Source of the DNA: Leptospira haakeii
GTDB taxonomy: Bacteria > Spirochaetota > Leptospiria > Leptospirales > Leptospiraceae
Assembly: GCF_002812045.1 (NCBI RefSeq)
Contig: NZ_NPEG01000002.1
Location: forward strand, 1 to 64,000
Direction: 5' to 3'
DNA: 64,000 nt
Below the pieces are notes generated by a model that worked only from the letters and a program-made list of their open reading frames with translations, had not been told where the DNA came from and did no database searches. The position numbers and the translations under genes were made by a program. Positions 1-8,334 of this stretch are shown here, piece after piece. Each line of letters opens with the position of its first letter. The first letter of the stretch is position 1.

Positions 1-139
1 AATCTCGCGGGTCACGCTACTCTATATGTTTTCAAAGATCTTTTAAGATCCCCTCAGGCTTCTTTCCCTCCCGGGTGAACTCCTTCAGGCGTAAAGACCA
101 TATTAATTACGTCACTCAACCGGTCAAATCACTTTTGTA

Positions 140-167
140 AAAAAGGAAGAAGATTTTCTTCCTTTTT
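140..167. terminator. Hairpin terminator upstream of the AraC gene
   Basis: A perfect 12-bp stem (140-151 with 156-167) closes a 4-nt loop. It starts in an A-run and ends in a T-run, so it could terminate transcription in either direction. It most likely ends a plus-strand gene lying before the window. I see no open frame worth calling in bases 1-286, only this hairpin and a short GATCTT/AAGATC inverted repeat at 37-50. Confidence 0.5.
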
Positions 168-286
168 AGAAGAAAATCTAAGACAAATTCTCCTGATTTT
201 TGAAGAAATCGACCTAGAGAAAATTCAATTCTAAGCTTTCATTTGTCGAATAGCGCAGAAGATCAGAGATCTCATTCAATTTATTT

Positions 287-1045
287 ATGATATCACAACT
301 ATGTATCTGGCCGGATAAGGTTCTATATTTAGGAAATCATTTCGAAACGGAATCTCACAGTCATTTTTTGACTCAAACCGTGATTGGAATACAAGCAGCC
401 GTGTTAATAGAATTAGAAAATCTGCATATACGATCCGACTTTCATCACATTCCTGCGAATACTCCTCATAGAATATTAGAAGGACCTTCTTCCGTTTTAT
501 TATGTTATGCCGATCCACATTCCAGGATCAACTCAGCATTACTAGCCGCTCACAAAGAACGAAATGGAAGCATCCCAAAAGAACTCAAAGAAGATCTGCT
601 CCTATTGAGTCAAAAGAATCCGGACCCAATTTCATTAGAGAAACTTTTTTATAAGATCGCTTACGTTAAAAAGAATACATTCGAAATTCCTAAAATAGAT
701 CCAAGGATCCAATCTTCTCTGTCTCTCTTAAGAGAATGGGATTTCGAGAAGCGCCCTACTCTTTCCAAATTCGCACAGAATGCGGGTCTTTCTTCTGGAA
801 GATTTACTCATTTATTTTCAGAGTCTTTAGGGATCTCTTTTAAAAGATTCATACTTTGGACCAAACTTTCCAGAGCCGTCCTCTCTTTGAAGAACGGAAA
901 GAATCTAACAGAGGCATGTCACTCTTCCGGATTTTCGGATTCTTCTCATTTTAGCCGGACGTTTATGGACATGTTCGGAGTGAATCCATCTAAATTTCTA
1001 ACGGATAGCCGCTCCGTTCAAGTATATATCTTCGATCCAGTATAG
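287..1045 (+). CDS. AraC-family transcriptional regulator
   Basis: A 252-residue DNA-binding regulator. The C-terminal part (about residues 145-245) reads as the double helix-turn-helix of the AraC/XylS family, including a second HTH with a GFSDSSHFSRTF segment, which is typical of the most conserved helix. The N-terminal part has a few His residues and a cupin-like flavour but I cannot assign a ligand. The ATG at 287 has no strong Shine-Dalgarno sequence. The next gene starts 30 bases downstream on the same strand, so the two probably form one transcript, and the hydroxylase is the likely target or partner. The target is an inference; the family call is secure. Confidence 0.88.
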   Translation: MISQLCIWPDKVLYLGNHFETESHSHFLTQTVIGIQAAVLIELENLHIRSDFHHIPANTPHRILEGPSSVLLCYADPHSRINSALLAAHKERNGSIPKELKEDLLLLSQKNPDPISLEKLFYKIAYVKKNTFEIPKIDPRIQSSLSLLREWDFEKRPTLSKFAQNAGLSSGRFTHLFSESLGISFKRFILWTKLSRAVLSLKNGKNLTEACHSSGFSDSSHFSRTFMDMFGVNPSKFLTDSRSVQVYIFDPV

Positions 1046-1075
1046 ACTGAAGACAATCTTTGACCGGAGACATTC

Positions 1076-1906
1076 ATGCAGGTCCTTCGTTATTCCATTT
1101 ATCCTCTTTTCATGAGCATAGGAGTCTTTCTCTTCTTCTTTCTTTCGGGGAAGATTGATCCTTTGGTGGCTTCTCTTATTAGCATTCTGGTATTAGGAAG
1201 TATCGTATTTTATCTGGAACGATTACTTTCTTACGATCCGAATTGGAATCGGAATATTGGAGATCTATTTACGGATATTATTCATAATCTGGTGAATTTT
1301 CTTTTTATAACTTTCAGCTTTGAGTGTATCCAAGCCTTAAGAAGTAAAACTTCCTTTCCTTCCTTCTTGCCGGAAGGTCTTCCTTATATTCTTCAGGTGC
1401 TTATCGCGGGGATCTTTATCGATCTGGGAATGTACTGGGTGCATAGGCTCAGCCATTCTGTTCCTTTTTTATGGAGACTACATTCGGTCCATCACAGCTC
1501 GGAAAGATTGTATTGGCTTAATGGAGAAAAGAGGCATCCAATCCACGCAATCCTGGAAGGAAGTCCAGGGATCCTATTGATCCTTATTCTGGGAGCCTCT
1601 TCTCAAGTAGTCTTAGGCTGGCTAACAATACTAAGTATTCATCTCATGTTCCAGCATGGGAACATGGATTATAAGAGCGGTTTCTTGAAATACATATTCT
1701 CTGTTGCAGAACTTCATCGATGGCATCATAGAAAAAAATACAGAGAGACCCAAGTAAACTATGGAGCAGTATTTTCTTTTTGGGATCGTATCTTCGATAG
1801 TTACCTTAATGGAGAAGGTTTTGTAAAAGGAGCAGAGGTAGGCTTAGAAAGAAGAACTAGTTTTCCCAAAGATTATTTAGGACAACTTACGGAACCGTTT
1901 AAGTAA
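1076..1906 (+). CDS. Sterol desaturase / fatty acid hydroxylase family membrane protein
   Basis: A 276-residue integral membrane di-iron oxygenase. Hydrophobic segments cover roughly residues 8-24, 28-48, 68-85 and 104-120. The His clusters that bind the two irons are all present: HRLSH at 123-127, HSVHH at 136-140, a HP..H segment near 154, FQHGN near 194, and HRWHH at 214-218. Members of this family hydroxylate or desaturate sterols, fatty acids or carotenoids; the substrate here is unknown. A GGAG motif precedes the ATG. It follows the AraC gene closely and is probably controlled by it. The gene is followed by an unusually GC-rich noncoding stretch. Confidence 0.88.
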   Translation: MQVLRYSIYPLFMSIGVFLFFFLSGKIDPLVASLISILVLGSIVFYLERLLSYDPNWNRNIGDLFTDIIHNLVNFLFITFSFECIQALRSKTSFPSFLPEGLPYILQVLIAGIFIDLGMYWVHRLSHSVPFLWRLHSVHHSSERLYWLNGEKRHPIHAILEGSPGILLILILGASSQVVLGWLTILSIHLMFQHGNMDYKSGFLKYIFSVAELHRWHHRKKYRETQVNYGAVFSFWDRIFDSYLNGEGFVKGAEVGLERRTSFPKDYLGQLTEPFK

Positions 1907-2030
1907 AGGACCTCCGCGGCAGTGATGCGCAGACCTTTAGTCCCGGTCTTGCCGGGATGAGCGCGATTGCGCGAAGTCGAAGCAGCACGGTCCGAAGCAA
2001 AGCGCAGGAGCCGCCCGACCCTTTCCTATG
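1907..2030. repeat. GC-rich structured noncoding element
   Basis: About 120 bases between the hydroxylase and the patatin gene are visibly richer in G and C than either neighbour. They contain short inverted repeats: TCCCGG/CCGGGA at 1941-1957 around a 5-nt loop, and CGCG/CGCG at 1962-1973. There is no convincing open frame and no T-run directly after the hairpin. It may be a dispersed intergenic repeat or a structured RNA. I could not compare it with other copies. Confidence 0.4.
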
Positions 2031-2132
2031 TTGCAAAAAAGTCTATTTTTTGGAAGAAAAAGGAAATCGAATTTGGGATTTGAAATTTCAAGTTTCTTGC
2101 AAATGGAGAAGGGTAAAAAATTTTATCTTTAG

Positions 2133-3143
2133 ATGAGTTCGTATTTTTCACCTGGAGAATCGGAACAATCCGGAATGACGATTGGTCTGCCCAAGGCCAA
2201 AAAAGGTGCGAGGGCATTGGTAGTTGCTGGCGGAGGAATGAAAGGTTCCTTTGCGGGCGGTGCATTGTATGCAATTAACCAGGCGGTGCCTTCTACATAC
2301 TTCGATCTAATTTTGGGAGTTTCTTCCGGTTCTTGTGCTGCTGCTTATTATACTACTGGCTACGAGACAGATTATGCTCACGGTTTAAAAATCCTTGATA
2401 TTTGGAGAAAAGAACTCACAGGCAGTCAATTGATCTCTTTCTTAAATCCTTTCCGGGGAAAAACTTTTTTAGATCAAGAATATCTAATAGACTATTTGTT
2501 CGGGACAAAGTATAGACTTCCTTCCGAATACTTGGAGAAGAAGGAAACTTCTCCTTTTTATGTAGTGGTCACGAATCTTGCAAAAGCAAGAGCAGAATAT
2601 GTGAAGGCAACCGCCTCCAATATTTTAAATTTATTGAAAGCGGCTACTTCTTTGCCTATCGCCACCAGAGGGAAATGGAAATTGGGCGAGCAATATTATG
2701 GAGACGGAGGGATCTCTGATCCGATCCCTGTTGAGTCAGTCATCCAAGCGGGATATAAGGATATTACTGTTGTATTAAATAGTCCTGAGGATGAATTTTC
2801 TGATCCGATCCCAGGATTCCAAGGCTGGCTTTCTTATCCCTCCAACAAAAAACTTTCTCATATGATCACCAAAGTGCATCATACTATGTACAATCGTGCA
2901 GTTCGTATTATTCATTCTCCACCTAAAGGAGTGAAGATCAGAGTGATTTCTCCGGAAGAATCAGAGTTAAGCATGGTCACCACAAGTTCCAAACTTTTGA
3001 ATCGCTCCGTTACCAAAGGTATGGATGCAGGACAAAGATTGGTCGCGAACATGATCGCTGAAATTTCAGGGCTCAAAAATAAATCCAAACTTTTGAGAAA
3101 ACTTTGGCTTCCTACGATCCGTCCGGAAGAAGGCAAAAGTTGA
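2133..3143 (+). CDS. Patatin-like phospholipase
   Basis: A 336-residue serine acyl hydrolase of the bacterial patatin/RssA type. The oxyanion-hole glycine motif GGGMKG is at residues 33-38. The nucleophile elbow GVSSG is at 62-66 with Ser64. The catalytic Asp is Asp191 in a DGG motif. All parts of the Ser-Asp dyad are therefore present and the enzyme should be active on acyl lipids. There is no signal peptide, so it is probably cytoplasmic or membrane-associated. Start choice is uncertain: the ATG at 2133 gives the longest product, and an in-frame ATG at 2175 would still leave the whole domain; neither has a well-spaced ribosome site. It converges on the next gene with a 3-base gap. Confidence 0.88.
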   Translation: MSSYFSPGESEQSGMTIGLPKAKKGARALVVAGGGMKGSFAGGALYAINQAVPSTYFDLILGVSSGSCAAAYYTTGYETDYAHGLKILDIWRKELTGSQLISFLNPFRGKTFLDQEYLIDYLFGTKYRLPSEYLEKKETSPFYVVVTNLAKARAEYVKATASNILNLLKAATSLPIATRGKWKLGEQYYGDGGISDPIPVESVIQAGYKDITVVLNSPEDEFSDPIPGFQGWLSYPSNKKLSHMITKVHHTMYNRAVRIIHSPPKGVKIRVISPEESELSMVTTSSKLLNRSVTKGMDAGQRLVANMIAEISGLKNKSKLLRKLWLPTIRPEEGKS

Positions 3144-3146
3144 TCT

Positions 3147-3983
3147 TTAAGCTGCTTCTGAAAATCTGATCCTTTTCAGATCTCCTTTTCTTTTTAATTC
3201 GGAAATTGCAAAGTAATATGCTTTTCGAACGGAATGTTCGCTGAGTCCCAAATACCAGCCTATCTTTTTGAAACTTTTTTCTTCCGTTACTGCCCCACAG
3301 ACTTCGAGTAACTGCTTTCTGGACATTTTCCATCTTTCTAAATTTTCGAAATGATGGATCTGCATGTTTTGGTAAAGCCTGGAAAGTTTTTCATTTAATT
3401 CTTTTTTTCTTAGCCAGGATTTTCTTTCTTCTTCTAAATCTTTCGAATAATAATCTCCCAATTTTAATTTTTTCTTTTTTAGTTTAGAGTAGAATAATCT
3501 GGATTCTTTTAAATTTAAAGGAATCCTATGTTTTAGCTTGAGAATAAGAGAAACAATCGGATCCATCTCTGATATAATATTTTGGATTAAAAGAGAAGTC
3601 TCCTGGGTTGGGCTCAGTATCTCTTTAGTGAATTCAGATCTTGGATCGTAAAATCTTTCGAATCCATCCGATAAAATTTCACTCTTATTGAGCCGGATCT
3701 CCTTCCTTCTCTGATTCCATATTAAATTTTTAGTATATGTTGTAAAAAACGCGGGAAAATTGGAATATCCCCTTTCCTTGAATAAATGTAATACTTCTTC
3801 CGCATCCAGAACCAGTTTTAGAACGATCTCAGAGCAAGAATCTTCGTCCAAACGATATCTTCCCCTGGCGAGTGTCCAAGCCCAGATCCATGCTTCTTTC
3901 AGAAAATTTTCTAAGTTTCCTTCTCTAAAATAGAATTCAACGGAAGAGATAAGTCTTTTGTCTTTTTCGGAGTTTTTTTCCAT
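3147..3983 (-). CDS. Divergent sigma-70-like protein
   Basis: A 278-residue, strongly basic soluble protein. Its layout resembles an RNA polymerase sigma factor. An aromatic-rich helical region near residues 75-100 (FTTYTKNLIWNQRRKE) looks like region 2. The last 45 residues contain a helix-turn-helix (KKIGWYLGLSEHSVRKAYY) like region 4. A long Lys/Glu-rich linker of about 130 residues separates them, much longer than in ECF sigma factors. Conservation to known families is too weak to be sure by eye. No obvious anti-sigma gene is next to it. The start ATG at 3983 lies just downstream of nested inverted repeats. Confidence 0.5.
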   Translation of the reverse strand: MEKNSEKDKRLISSVEFYFREGNLENFLKEAWIWAWTLARGRYRLDEDSCSEIVLKLVLDAEEVLHLFKERGYSNFPAFFTTYTKNLIWNQRRKEIRLNKSEILSDGFERFYDPRSEFTKEILSPTQETSLLIQNIISEMDPIVSLILKLKHRIPLNLKESRLFYSKLKKKKLKLGDYYSKDLEEERKSWLRKKELNEKLSRLYQNMQIHHFENLERWKMSRKQLLEVCGAVTEEKSFKKIGWYLGLSEHSVRKAYYFAISELKRKGDLKRIRFSEAA

Positions 3984-4016
3984 GATCGGATTTCGAAATA
4001 GAAGATCCGATCTTCT
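3984..4016. promoter_or_regulatory. Nested inverted repeats upstream of the sigma-like gene
   Basis: AGAAGATC (4000-4007) and GATCTTCT (4009-4016) form a 17-bp perfect inverted repeat with a single central base. Overlapping it, GATCGGA (3984-3990) pairs with TCCGATC (4006-4012). Both sit directly before the start codon of the minus-strand sigma-like gene, where an operator or a leader hairpin would lie. No function is shown; alternative pairing could matter for translation of the gene. Confidence 0.4.
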
Positions 4017-4087
4017 ACAAATATAAAAATGGAACCGTTCGCCTTAGGTCCGATTCCGGGAGCTAAGACGAACTTTTTTAGATTTTT

Positions 4088-4861
4088 TTAATTTGCGATC
4101 CCCACTGTGAGATTTGCGATATATCCGCCTGTGGAAGAGTCGTTTGTAATTGTGCACAATTCCAAACTTAGATCGGAACTTGAGTTATTAAATATATTAT
4201 CGTAACAATTTCCTGCAACGGAAGTGTTTTGACCATGAGCTGAATATAAGGAAGTATTATATACGGTTTTCGTAATGTCTTCCGGGAAAGCAATCTGAGA
4301 AGTTGCTACAAGCCCGTTATTCAAATACACTTGGAAATGGATATGAGTTACCCTTCCAGAATACCAACCAGGATAGATCGTAGTAAAATTTACGACCCCT
4401 GAACTATCAGTTAGCTGTATCCCTCTACAAAAGGTTTGTCCTATATAATTTTTGGTCCCTAAATATCCGGATTCATTATATCCGGAATAATATCCGTCCT
4501 TATCACAATGCCAAATATCCACTCTTGCATTCGAGATCGGATTACAATTATCATTTATATTTTGGATCGTTAATACAAGACTCAAAGGAATTCCTGTTTT
4601 TCCTTCTGTGATATCTTGGCGAAAATAAGAAGAATTAGAACTCAGATCCAAAGGATAAGGACCTTCCGTTTCCTGCGGAATCAAAGCACATACGGAAGAA
4701 CTGGAAATTTCAGAGGTATTACAGGAAGAAGTATCCAAAATTCCTTGTAATAAGCCAAGATTAGATGGAGAACTATCCTTCTGAGAATTACAGGAATTGG
4801 CAAACCCCGTAAAAACCGCACCGGATACGAATATACTTTTCAGAAAATCTTTTCTTTTCAA
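4088..4861 (-). CDS. Intradiol ring-cleavage dioxygenase-like secreted protein
   Basis: A beta-sandwich non-haem iron protein of the intradiol dioxygenase superfamily. The family segment ETEGPYPL, the DIWHCDKDGYYSGY stretch and the PGWYSGRVTHIHFQV stretch supply candidate Tyr and His iron ligands. I prefer the TTG at 4861 as start. It has GGAG six bases upstream and yields a compact Lys/Arg-led signal sequence ending in FANSC, which could be a lipobox. The ATG at 4885 adds eight residues and lacks a ribosome site. Similar exported proteins occur in non-aromatic-degrading bacteria, so the substrate need not be catechol. No ring-degradation genes are nearby. It is divergent from the Cys-repeat gene across about 250 bases. 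Confidence 0.78.
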   Translation of the reverse strand: MKRKDFLKSIFVSGAVFTGFANSCNSQKDSSPSNLGLLQGILDTSSCNTSEISSSSVCALIPQETEGPYPLDLSSNSSYFRQDITEGKTGIPLSLVLTIQNINDNCNPISNARVDIWHCDKDGYYSGYNESGYLGTKNYIGQTFCRGIQLTDSSGVVNFTTIYPGWYSGRVTHIHFQVYLNNGLVATSQIAFPEDITKTVYNTSLYSAHGQNTSVAGNCYDNIFNNSSSDLSLELCTITNDSSTGGYIANLTVGIAN

Positions 4862-5115
4862 TGCAAACTCCGTATTCTCTCCCATTGGAAAGAGAGAACG
4901 ATTTAGATATTTTTTGCATCTAGATAAACCCGGTCAGGTAAGAAGGTTCCCGAGAAACAATATGAGAAAGTTTTTTATAAAATAAAAATGATCTTTATTC
5001 GGATAACAATATCACTTAAGGATGAAAAATACAAAATGAAACTAAATCATAAGAATATAGGTCGCAATAGAAAATATAACTAAGGAACTAACAAACTCCC
5101 GCAAGAGAACCTATT

Positions 5116-5514
5116 ATGAAAAAACTAATCTTATATTCTGCATTAGCACTCACCTTGACTGGAACAGCATTCGCTCAACCAAGCGGTGGGCCTGGAGGAC
5201 CACCGGGAGAAGATCCCTGCAAAACGGAAAGACAAACCTATTGTAAGGATTCCAGACATGGTCATGAGTCTGATCGTTGTTTGAGAGAATACATGTCCAA
5301 ACTGTCGGAGACATGCAAAAATCATATAAACGAAATGTTGTCTCGTTTCGAAAAATTCAGATCAGCTTGCGCAGCCGATGAAGAAAAATATTGTAAGAAC
5401 GTAGAACGCGGCCCCGCTCATATGAGATGTATGAGAGAAAACGAAAGTAAGTTATCCGCTGCTTGTAAGGCGGCGCTTCCTTCCCCTCCTCCTGGAGGCG
5501 GACCAAGAATGTAA
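5116..5514 (+). CDS. Secreted protein with two Cys-rich GLG1-type repeats
   Basis: A 132-residue exported protein. Residues 1-20 form a clean signal peptide ending in AFA. A Gly/Pro-rich linker follows, then two 50-residue units. Cysteines lie at 35, 43, 55, 67 and again at 85, 93, 105, 117, so the spacing (8, 12, 12) is identical in both units. This matches the Cys-rich Golgi-type repeat (GLG1 family), which occurs in small bacterial periplasmic proteins of unknown role. Eight cysteines in an exported protein suggest four disulfides. The tail is Pro/Gly-rich. It ends 12 bases from the convergent thioredoxin-fold gene; no terminator is visible. Confidence 0.8.
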   Translation: MKKLILYSALALTLTGTAFAQPSGGPGGPPGEDPCKTERQTYCKDSRHGHESDRCLREYMSKLSETCKNHINEMLSRFEKFRSACAADEEKYCKNVERGPAHMRCMRENESKLSAACKAALPSPPPGGGPRM

Positions 5515-5526
5515 AGTTTGCGAAAA

Positions 5527-6090
5527 CTAGGCTGGCAAAATCCCTGGATCGTATTCATCCGTAGGCAAAGCAGTACATCCGGGAATTTTGCTCCAGTCGG
5601 GTTCGTCTCCAATATGCCGATAAGAATGGGACCAAAGGATCCTATCTTTCAAAACTAAAAATACACCAGGCATTCTAAGTAGATGTCTACCTTGGACTCC
5701 ATAAAAATTTCCTTTTGCAAGTGCGCGTACCGCACTCACCCAAACTTCTGGGCCGGCTAATTCGATTAGATTACCTTCATGTACATTGATCTGCTCATAA
5801 AAGGAAGCGTTCGGATTTGAGATCGCTTTTGCTTCTGGCCAGAATCTGGAAAAAAATTCCTCCCCTTCTCTCACGGACTCGGGATATACAAATAAAATGG
5901 AAGGGAATGCGGCCATTTCTGAACTGAAAACACGAAGGTCTTCTACTGTTTCTCTGCAGAATATACAACCAAGATGACGCAGAAAAACGACCAAACTAGG
6001 TTTTTGGGGAAGATTGTCACCGAAACTTTGGCCGGTTAAATTTCTTCCTTGGACCTGGGATTCCAAAATTTCTTTCGGTAGGAATTTCAT
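5527..6090 (-). CDS. Peroxiredoxin-like (SelL-related) thioredoxin-fold protein
   Basis: A 187-residue soluble protein with a thioredoxin fold. The active-site motif is C42-I-F-C45 in the segment RHLGCIFCRE. This resembles the SelL/peroxiredoxin-like (AhpC/TSA_2) family, whose selenoprotein members have selenocysteine at the same positions. A redox or peroxide-reducing role is likely, but the donor and acceptor are unknown. The ATG at 6090 follows an AAAGAGAG sequence. It is transcribed alone, divergent from terC. Confidence 0.7.
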   Translation of the reverse strand: MKFLPKEILESQVQGRNLTGQSFGDNLPQKPSLVVFLRHLGCIFCRETVEDLRVFSSEMAAFPSILFVYPESVREGEEFFSRFWPEAKAISNPNASFYEQINVHEGNLIELAGPEVWVSAVRALAKGNFYGVQGRHLLRMPGVFLVLKDRILWSHSYRHIGDEPDWSKIPGCTALPTDEYDPGILPA

Positions 6091-6166
6091 CTCTCTTTCA
6101 AATCTTCTACGATACCGTAAAGGAAATCGATTGCTTTTCTAGTCCTTAGACTAATTTCTTTCTACA

Positions 6167-6877
6167 ATGGATTTGCATCTCGTAGACATTATCATCTCTC
6201 TTTTGACCCTAACAGCGATGGAAATCGTTCTAGGGATCGATAATATTGTATTTCTTTCCATCGTAGTTGGTAAACTTCCTAAAGAGCAACAGGCAAGCGG
6301 CCGTACAATCGGTCTTCTAGCTGCATTGGGCTTCCGAATAGGTTTGTTATTTACAGTAAGTTGGCTTGCAAGTCTCACAAACGGACTTTTCCAAGTAGGG
6401 AATTTTACGGTTACAGGAAGGGACTTGATCATGCTTGGCGGGGGGCTTTTCCTGATCGCAAAAAGTACAAGCGAGATCCATCATAAGATGGAAGAAGGTG
6501 AAACGGATCTTGACACAGGATCTTCTCCTTCTTTTTTAAATGTGATCGTTCAGATCATCATTTTAGATATTATATTTTCGGTAGATTCTATTATTACTGC
6601 GGTTGGACTTTCCGGAAATTTAATGGTCATGGTACTTGCAGTGGTTATCTCCCTCGTGATTATGCTCATCTTTTCTGGAAAGGTAAGCGATTTTATAAAC
6701 GAACATCCTACCATGAAAATTTTAGCTCTATCCTTTTTGATCATGATCGGAGTAATGTTATTCGCAGACGGTTTACATTTCCATATCCCGAAAGGGTATA
6801 TTTATTTCTCTATGGCATTCTCACTTTTGGTGGAATTCATAAATATGCGGGTTCGTAAGGCAAATCAATCCCCTTAA
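6167..6877 (+). CDS. TerC family integral membrane protein
   Basis: A 236-residue polytopic membrane protein with about seven hydrophobic segments. The first segment carries the TerC signature [15 protein letters not shown], and a second acidic segment [14 protein letters not shown] repeats the motif in the second half. These paired Asp/Glu sites are conserved in TerC proteins, which are linked to tellurite resistance and manganese export. No manganese riboswitch is visible; the upstream gap is only 76 bases. No Shine-Dalgarno is obvious before the ATG. The last 41 bases overlap the 3' end of the convergent dipeptidase gene. Confidence 0.9.
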   Translation: MDLHLVDIIISLLTLTAMEIVLGIDNIVFLSIVVGKLPKEQQASGRTIGLLAALGFRIGLLFTVSWLASLTNGLFQVGNFTVTGRDLIMLGGGLFLIAKSTSEIHHKMEEGETDLDTGSSPSFLNVIVQIIILDIIFSVDSIITAVGLSGNLMVMVLAVVISLVIMLIFSGKVSDFINEHPTMKILALSFLIMIGVMLFADGLHFHIPKGYIYFSMAFSLLVEFINMRVRKANQSP

Positions 6878-8285
6878 GAACTCTGGAATTGATCCGAGCC
6901 TTTCGATTCCAAATCGCCCAGCTCAGATTATAAAATGGAGAAGACCAGAAGTTTGGAAGTATATTTCCGTTCACTGCAAGTTCTAATACCTGGTTTCTCC
7001 ATTTTTTATAAAGTTTATCCACTTCTTCTAAAGCTTCTTTCGTGATCGGATCCAAGGAGAAATTCCTGCTTAAACCGAGGGTATATTCTACTTTTCGAAT
7101 ATATTTTTCCTGCTTCTCCTTTAGCTCCGCACTAAAAACAGAGACTGCCTTATCGTAATTTTTCAAACATAGCCTATATAAAATCTCATGATTCCACCAA
7201 AGTGAAGAATCCGGACTAGCTCCTGGTTGAACGATATCCCCTTTTAAGAAAGTTTTTCCAGGAATGGAAAAAGGGATAAAAACTGACAGAGAAGGAATAG
7301 AACATCCGGTCGCCCAGAACTGAGAATAGGTAGGATTAGTATCTAATTCCGCTATAAATGAGGAAGTTGTCTGATTAGGAGACAAAGGTCCTCCCGCATG
7401 AAGGCAAACCGATCCCATGCCGGATTGACTTGGAGAATATCCTATACTCTTAGAAGGAAAACCTCCTTGGCTGATAGAAAGAGGAACACTTCCATTTTCC
7501 TTACCTTCTAACCTCAGGATCTGCATCGCTTCCGCAATACCCAACTTGGAACCGAAAAATTTTCCTCCTCCAGTAACGATCTCTCTTCTAACTTTACATT
7601 TACTGAAACTAGTAAAAAAAGAATCAGAAAATGCTTCTTTAAAGGAGAAGTTTTCTCCCTTCTTCAACCAACCTTTTGCTCGCGCAAAATCGATCGCATG
7701 TGAATGAAGTCCGTCATAATCGGAGCCTAATGTTAAACCGTTGGAAATTGCGTAAAACCCCTTAATCCTTTTCCAAGCCCAGTATCTATCAGCAGTTTCC
7801 AAAACATAAGCTTCTTTAGGATCAGCGATTATAAAACTATTATGATAGAAGAAGTTTCGATTTGAATAACCTCCGCATGCATCTTGGCCGAATCTTTCCA
7901 AATATTCTATGATAAGGTCTCTTGCTTCTGCAGCGGTATCTGAACGTTCTAATCCAAGACGTAAAAGATCCATCCCGGTCAAACCATCATTCTTCTTTTC
8001 AATCTTAAGCTTTGTGAATACGGCCTCGTTACCGATCACGACTCCTTTTGAATTTGCACCCATCTCAGCTCCCCAGATATGAAGAGGACGAGAGATCAAA
8101 ACTTCTCTGGATTTTTTAGAACTTGGAACATCTATAAAGGTAAGTCTTTGTTGGCTTTCCTTAGATACCGTTTCTGGATATCTTACCAGACATTGGGGTT
8201 CGTTAGGTTCTCTATCTGAATTTTTTCCAAAGATCATTTTTCCGGAAGAAGTAGAATCCGGAGTCGCCACGAAAGTATCGCACAT
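6837..8285 (-). CDS. C69-family (secernin-like) dipeptidase / Ntn hydrolase
   Basis: An N-terminal nucleophile hydrolase of the C69/U34 family. The longest frame begins at 8321, but starting at the ATG at 8285 gives a protein beginning Met-Cys-Asp-Thr. Removal of Met would expose the catalytic Cys, as the family requires, so I chose it (482 residues). Following family landmarks include [12 protein letters not shown] and a [18 protein letters not shown] segment. There is no signal peptide. Secernin-like members are often poorly characterised, so the peptide substrate is unknown. It sits 49 bases downstream of the SpoIIE phosphatase gene and is probably cotranscribed. Its 3' end overlaps terC by 41 bases. 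Confidence 0.8.
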   Translation of the reverse strand: MCDTFVATPDSTSSGKMIFGKNSDREPNEPQCLVRYPETVSKESQQRLTFIDVPSSKKSREVLISRPLHIWGAEMGANSKGVVIGNEAVFTKLKIEKKNDGLTGMDLLRLGLERSDTAAEARDLIIEYLERFGQDACGGYSNRNFFYHNSFIIADPKEAYVLETADRYWAWKRIKGFYAISNGLTLGSDYDGLHSHAIDFARAKGWLKKGENFSFKEAFSDSFFTSFSKCKVRREIVTGGGKFFGSKLGIAEAMQILRLEGKENGSVPLSISQGGFPSKSIGYSPSQSGMGSVCLHAGGPLSPNQTTSSFIAELDTNPTYSQFWATGCSIPSLSVFIPFSIPGKTFLKGDIVQPGASPDSSLWWNHEILYRLCLKNYDKAVSVFSAELKEKQEKYIRKVEYTLGLSRNFSLDPITKEALEEVDKLYKKWRNQVLELAVNGNILPNFWSSPFYNLSWAIWNRKARINSRVLKGIDLPYEPAYL

Positions 8286-8334
8286 GAGCAGTGATCCTAA
8301 CTCTTCCTGCAAGAAGAGCAAGATGTTTTTTGGT

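Noticed and set aside
1..30. Possible GTG start of a minus-strand gene leaving the window
   Set aside because: Only five codons are visible, so nothing can be supported.
4797..4985. 62-codon plus-strand frame upstream of the Cys-repeat gene
   Set aside because: Overlaps the start of the intradiol-like gene in antisense and has no support.
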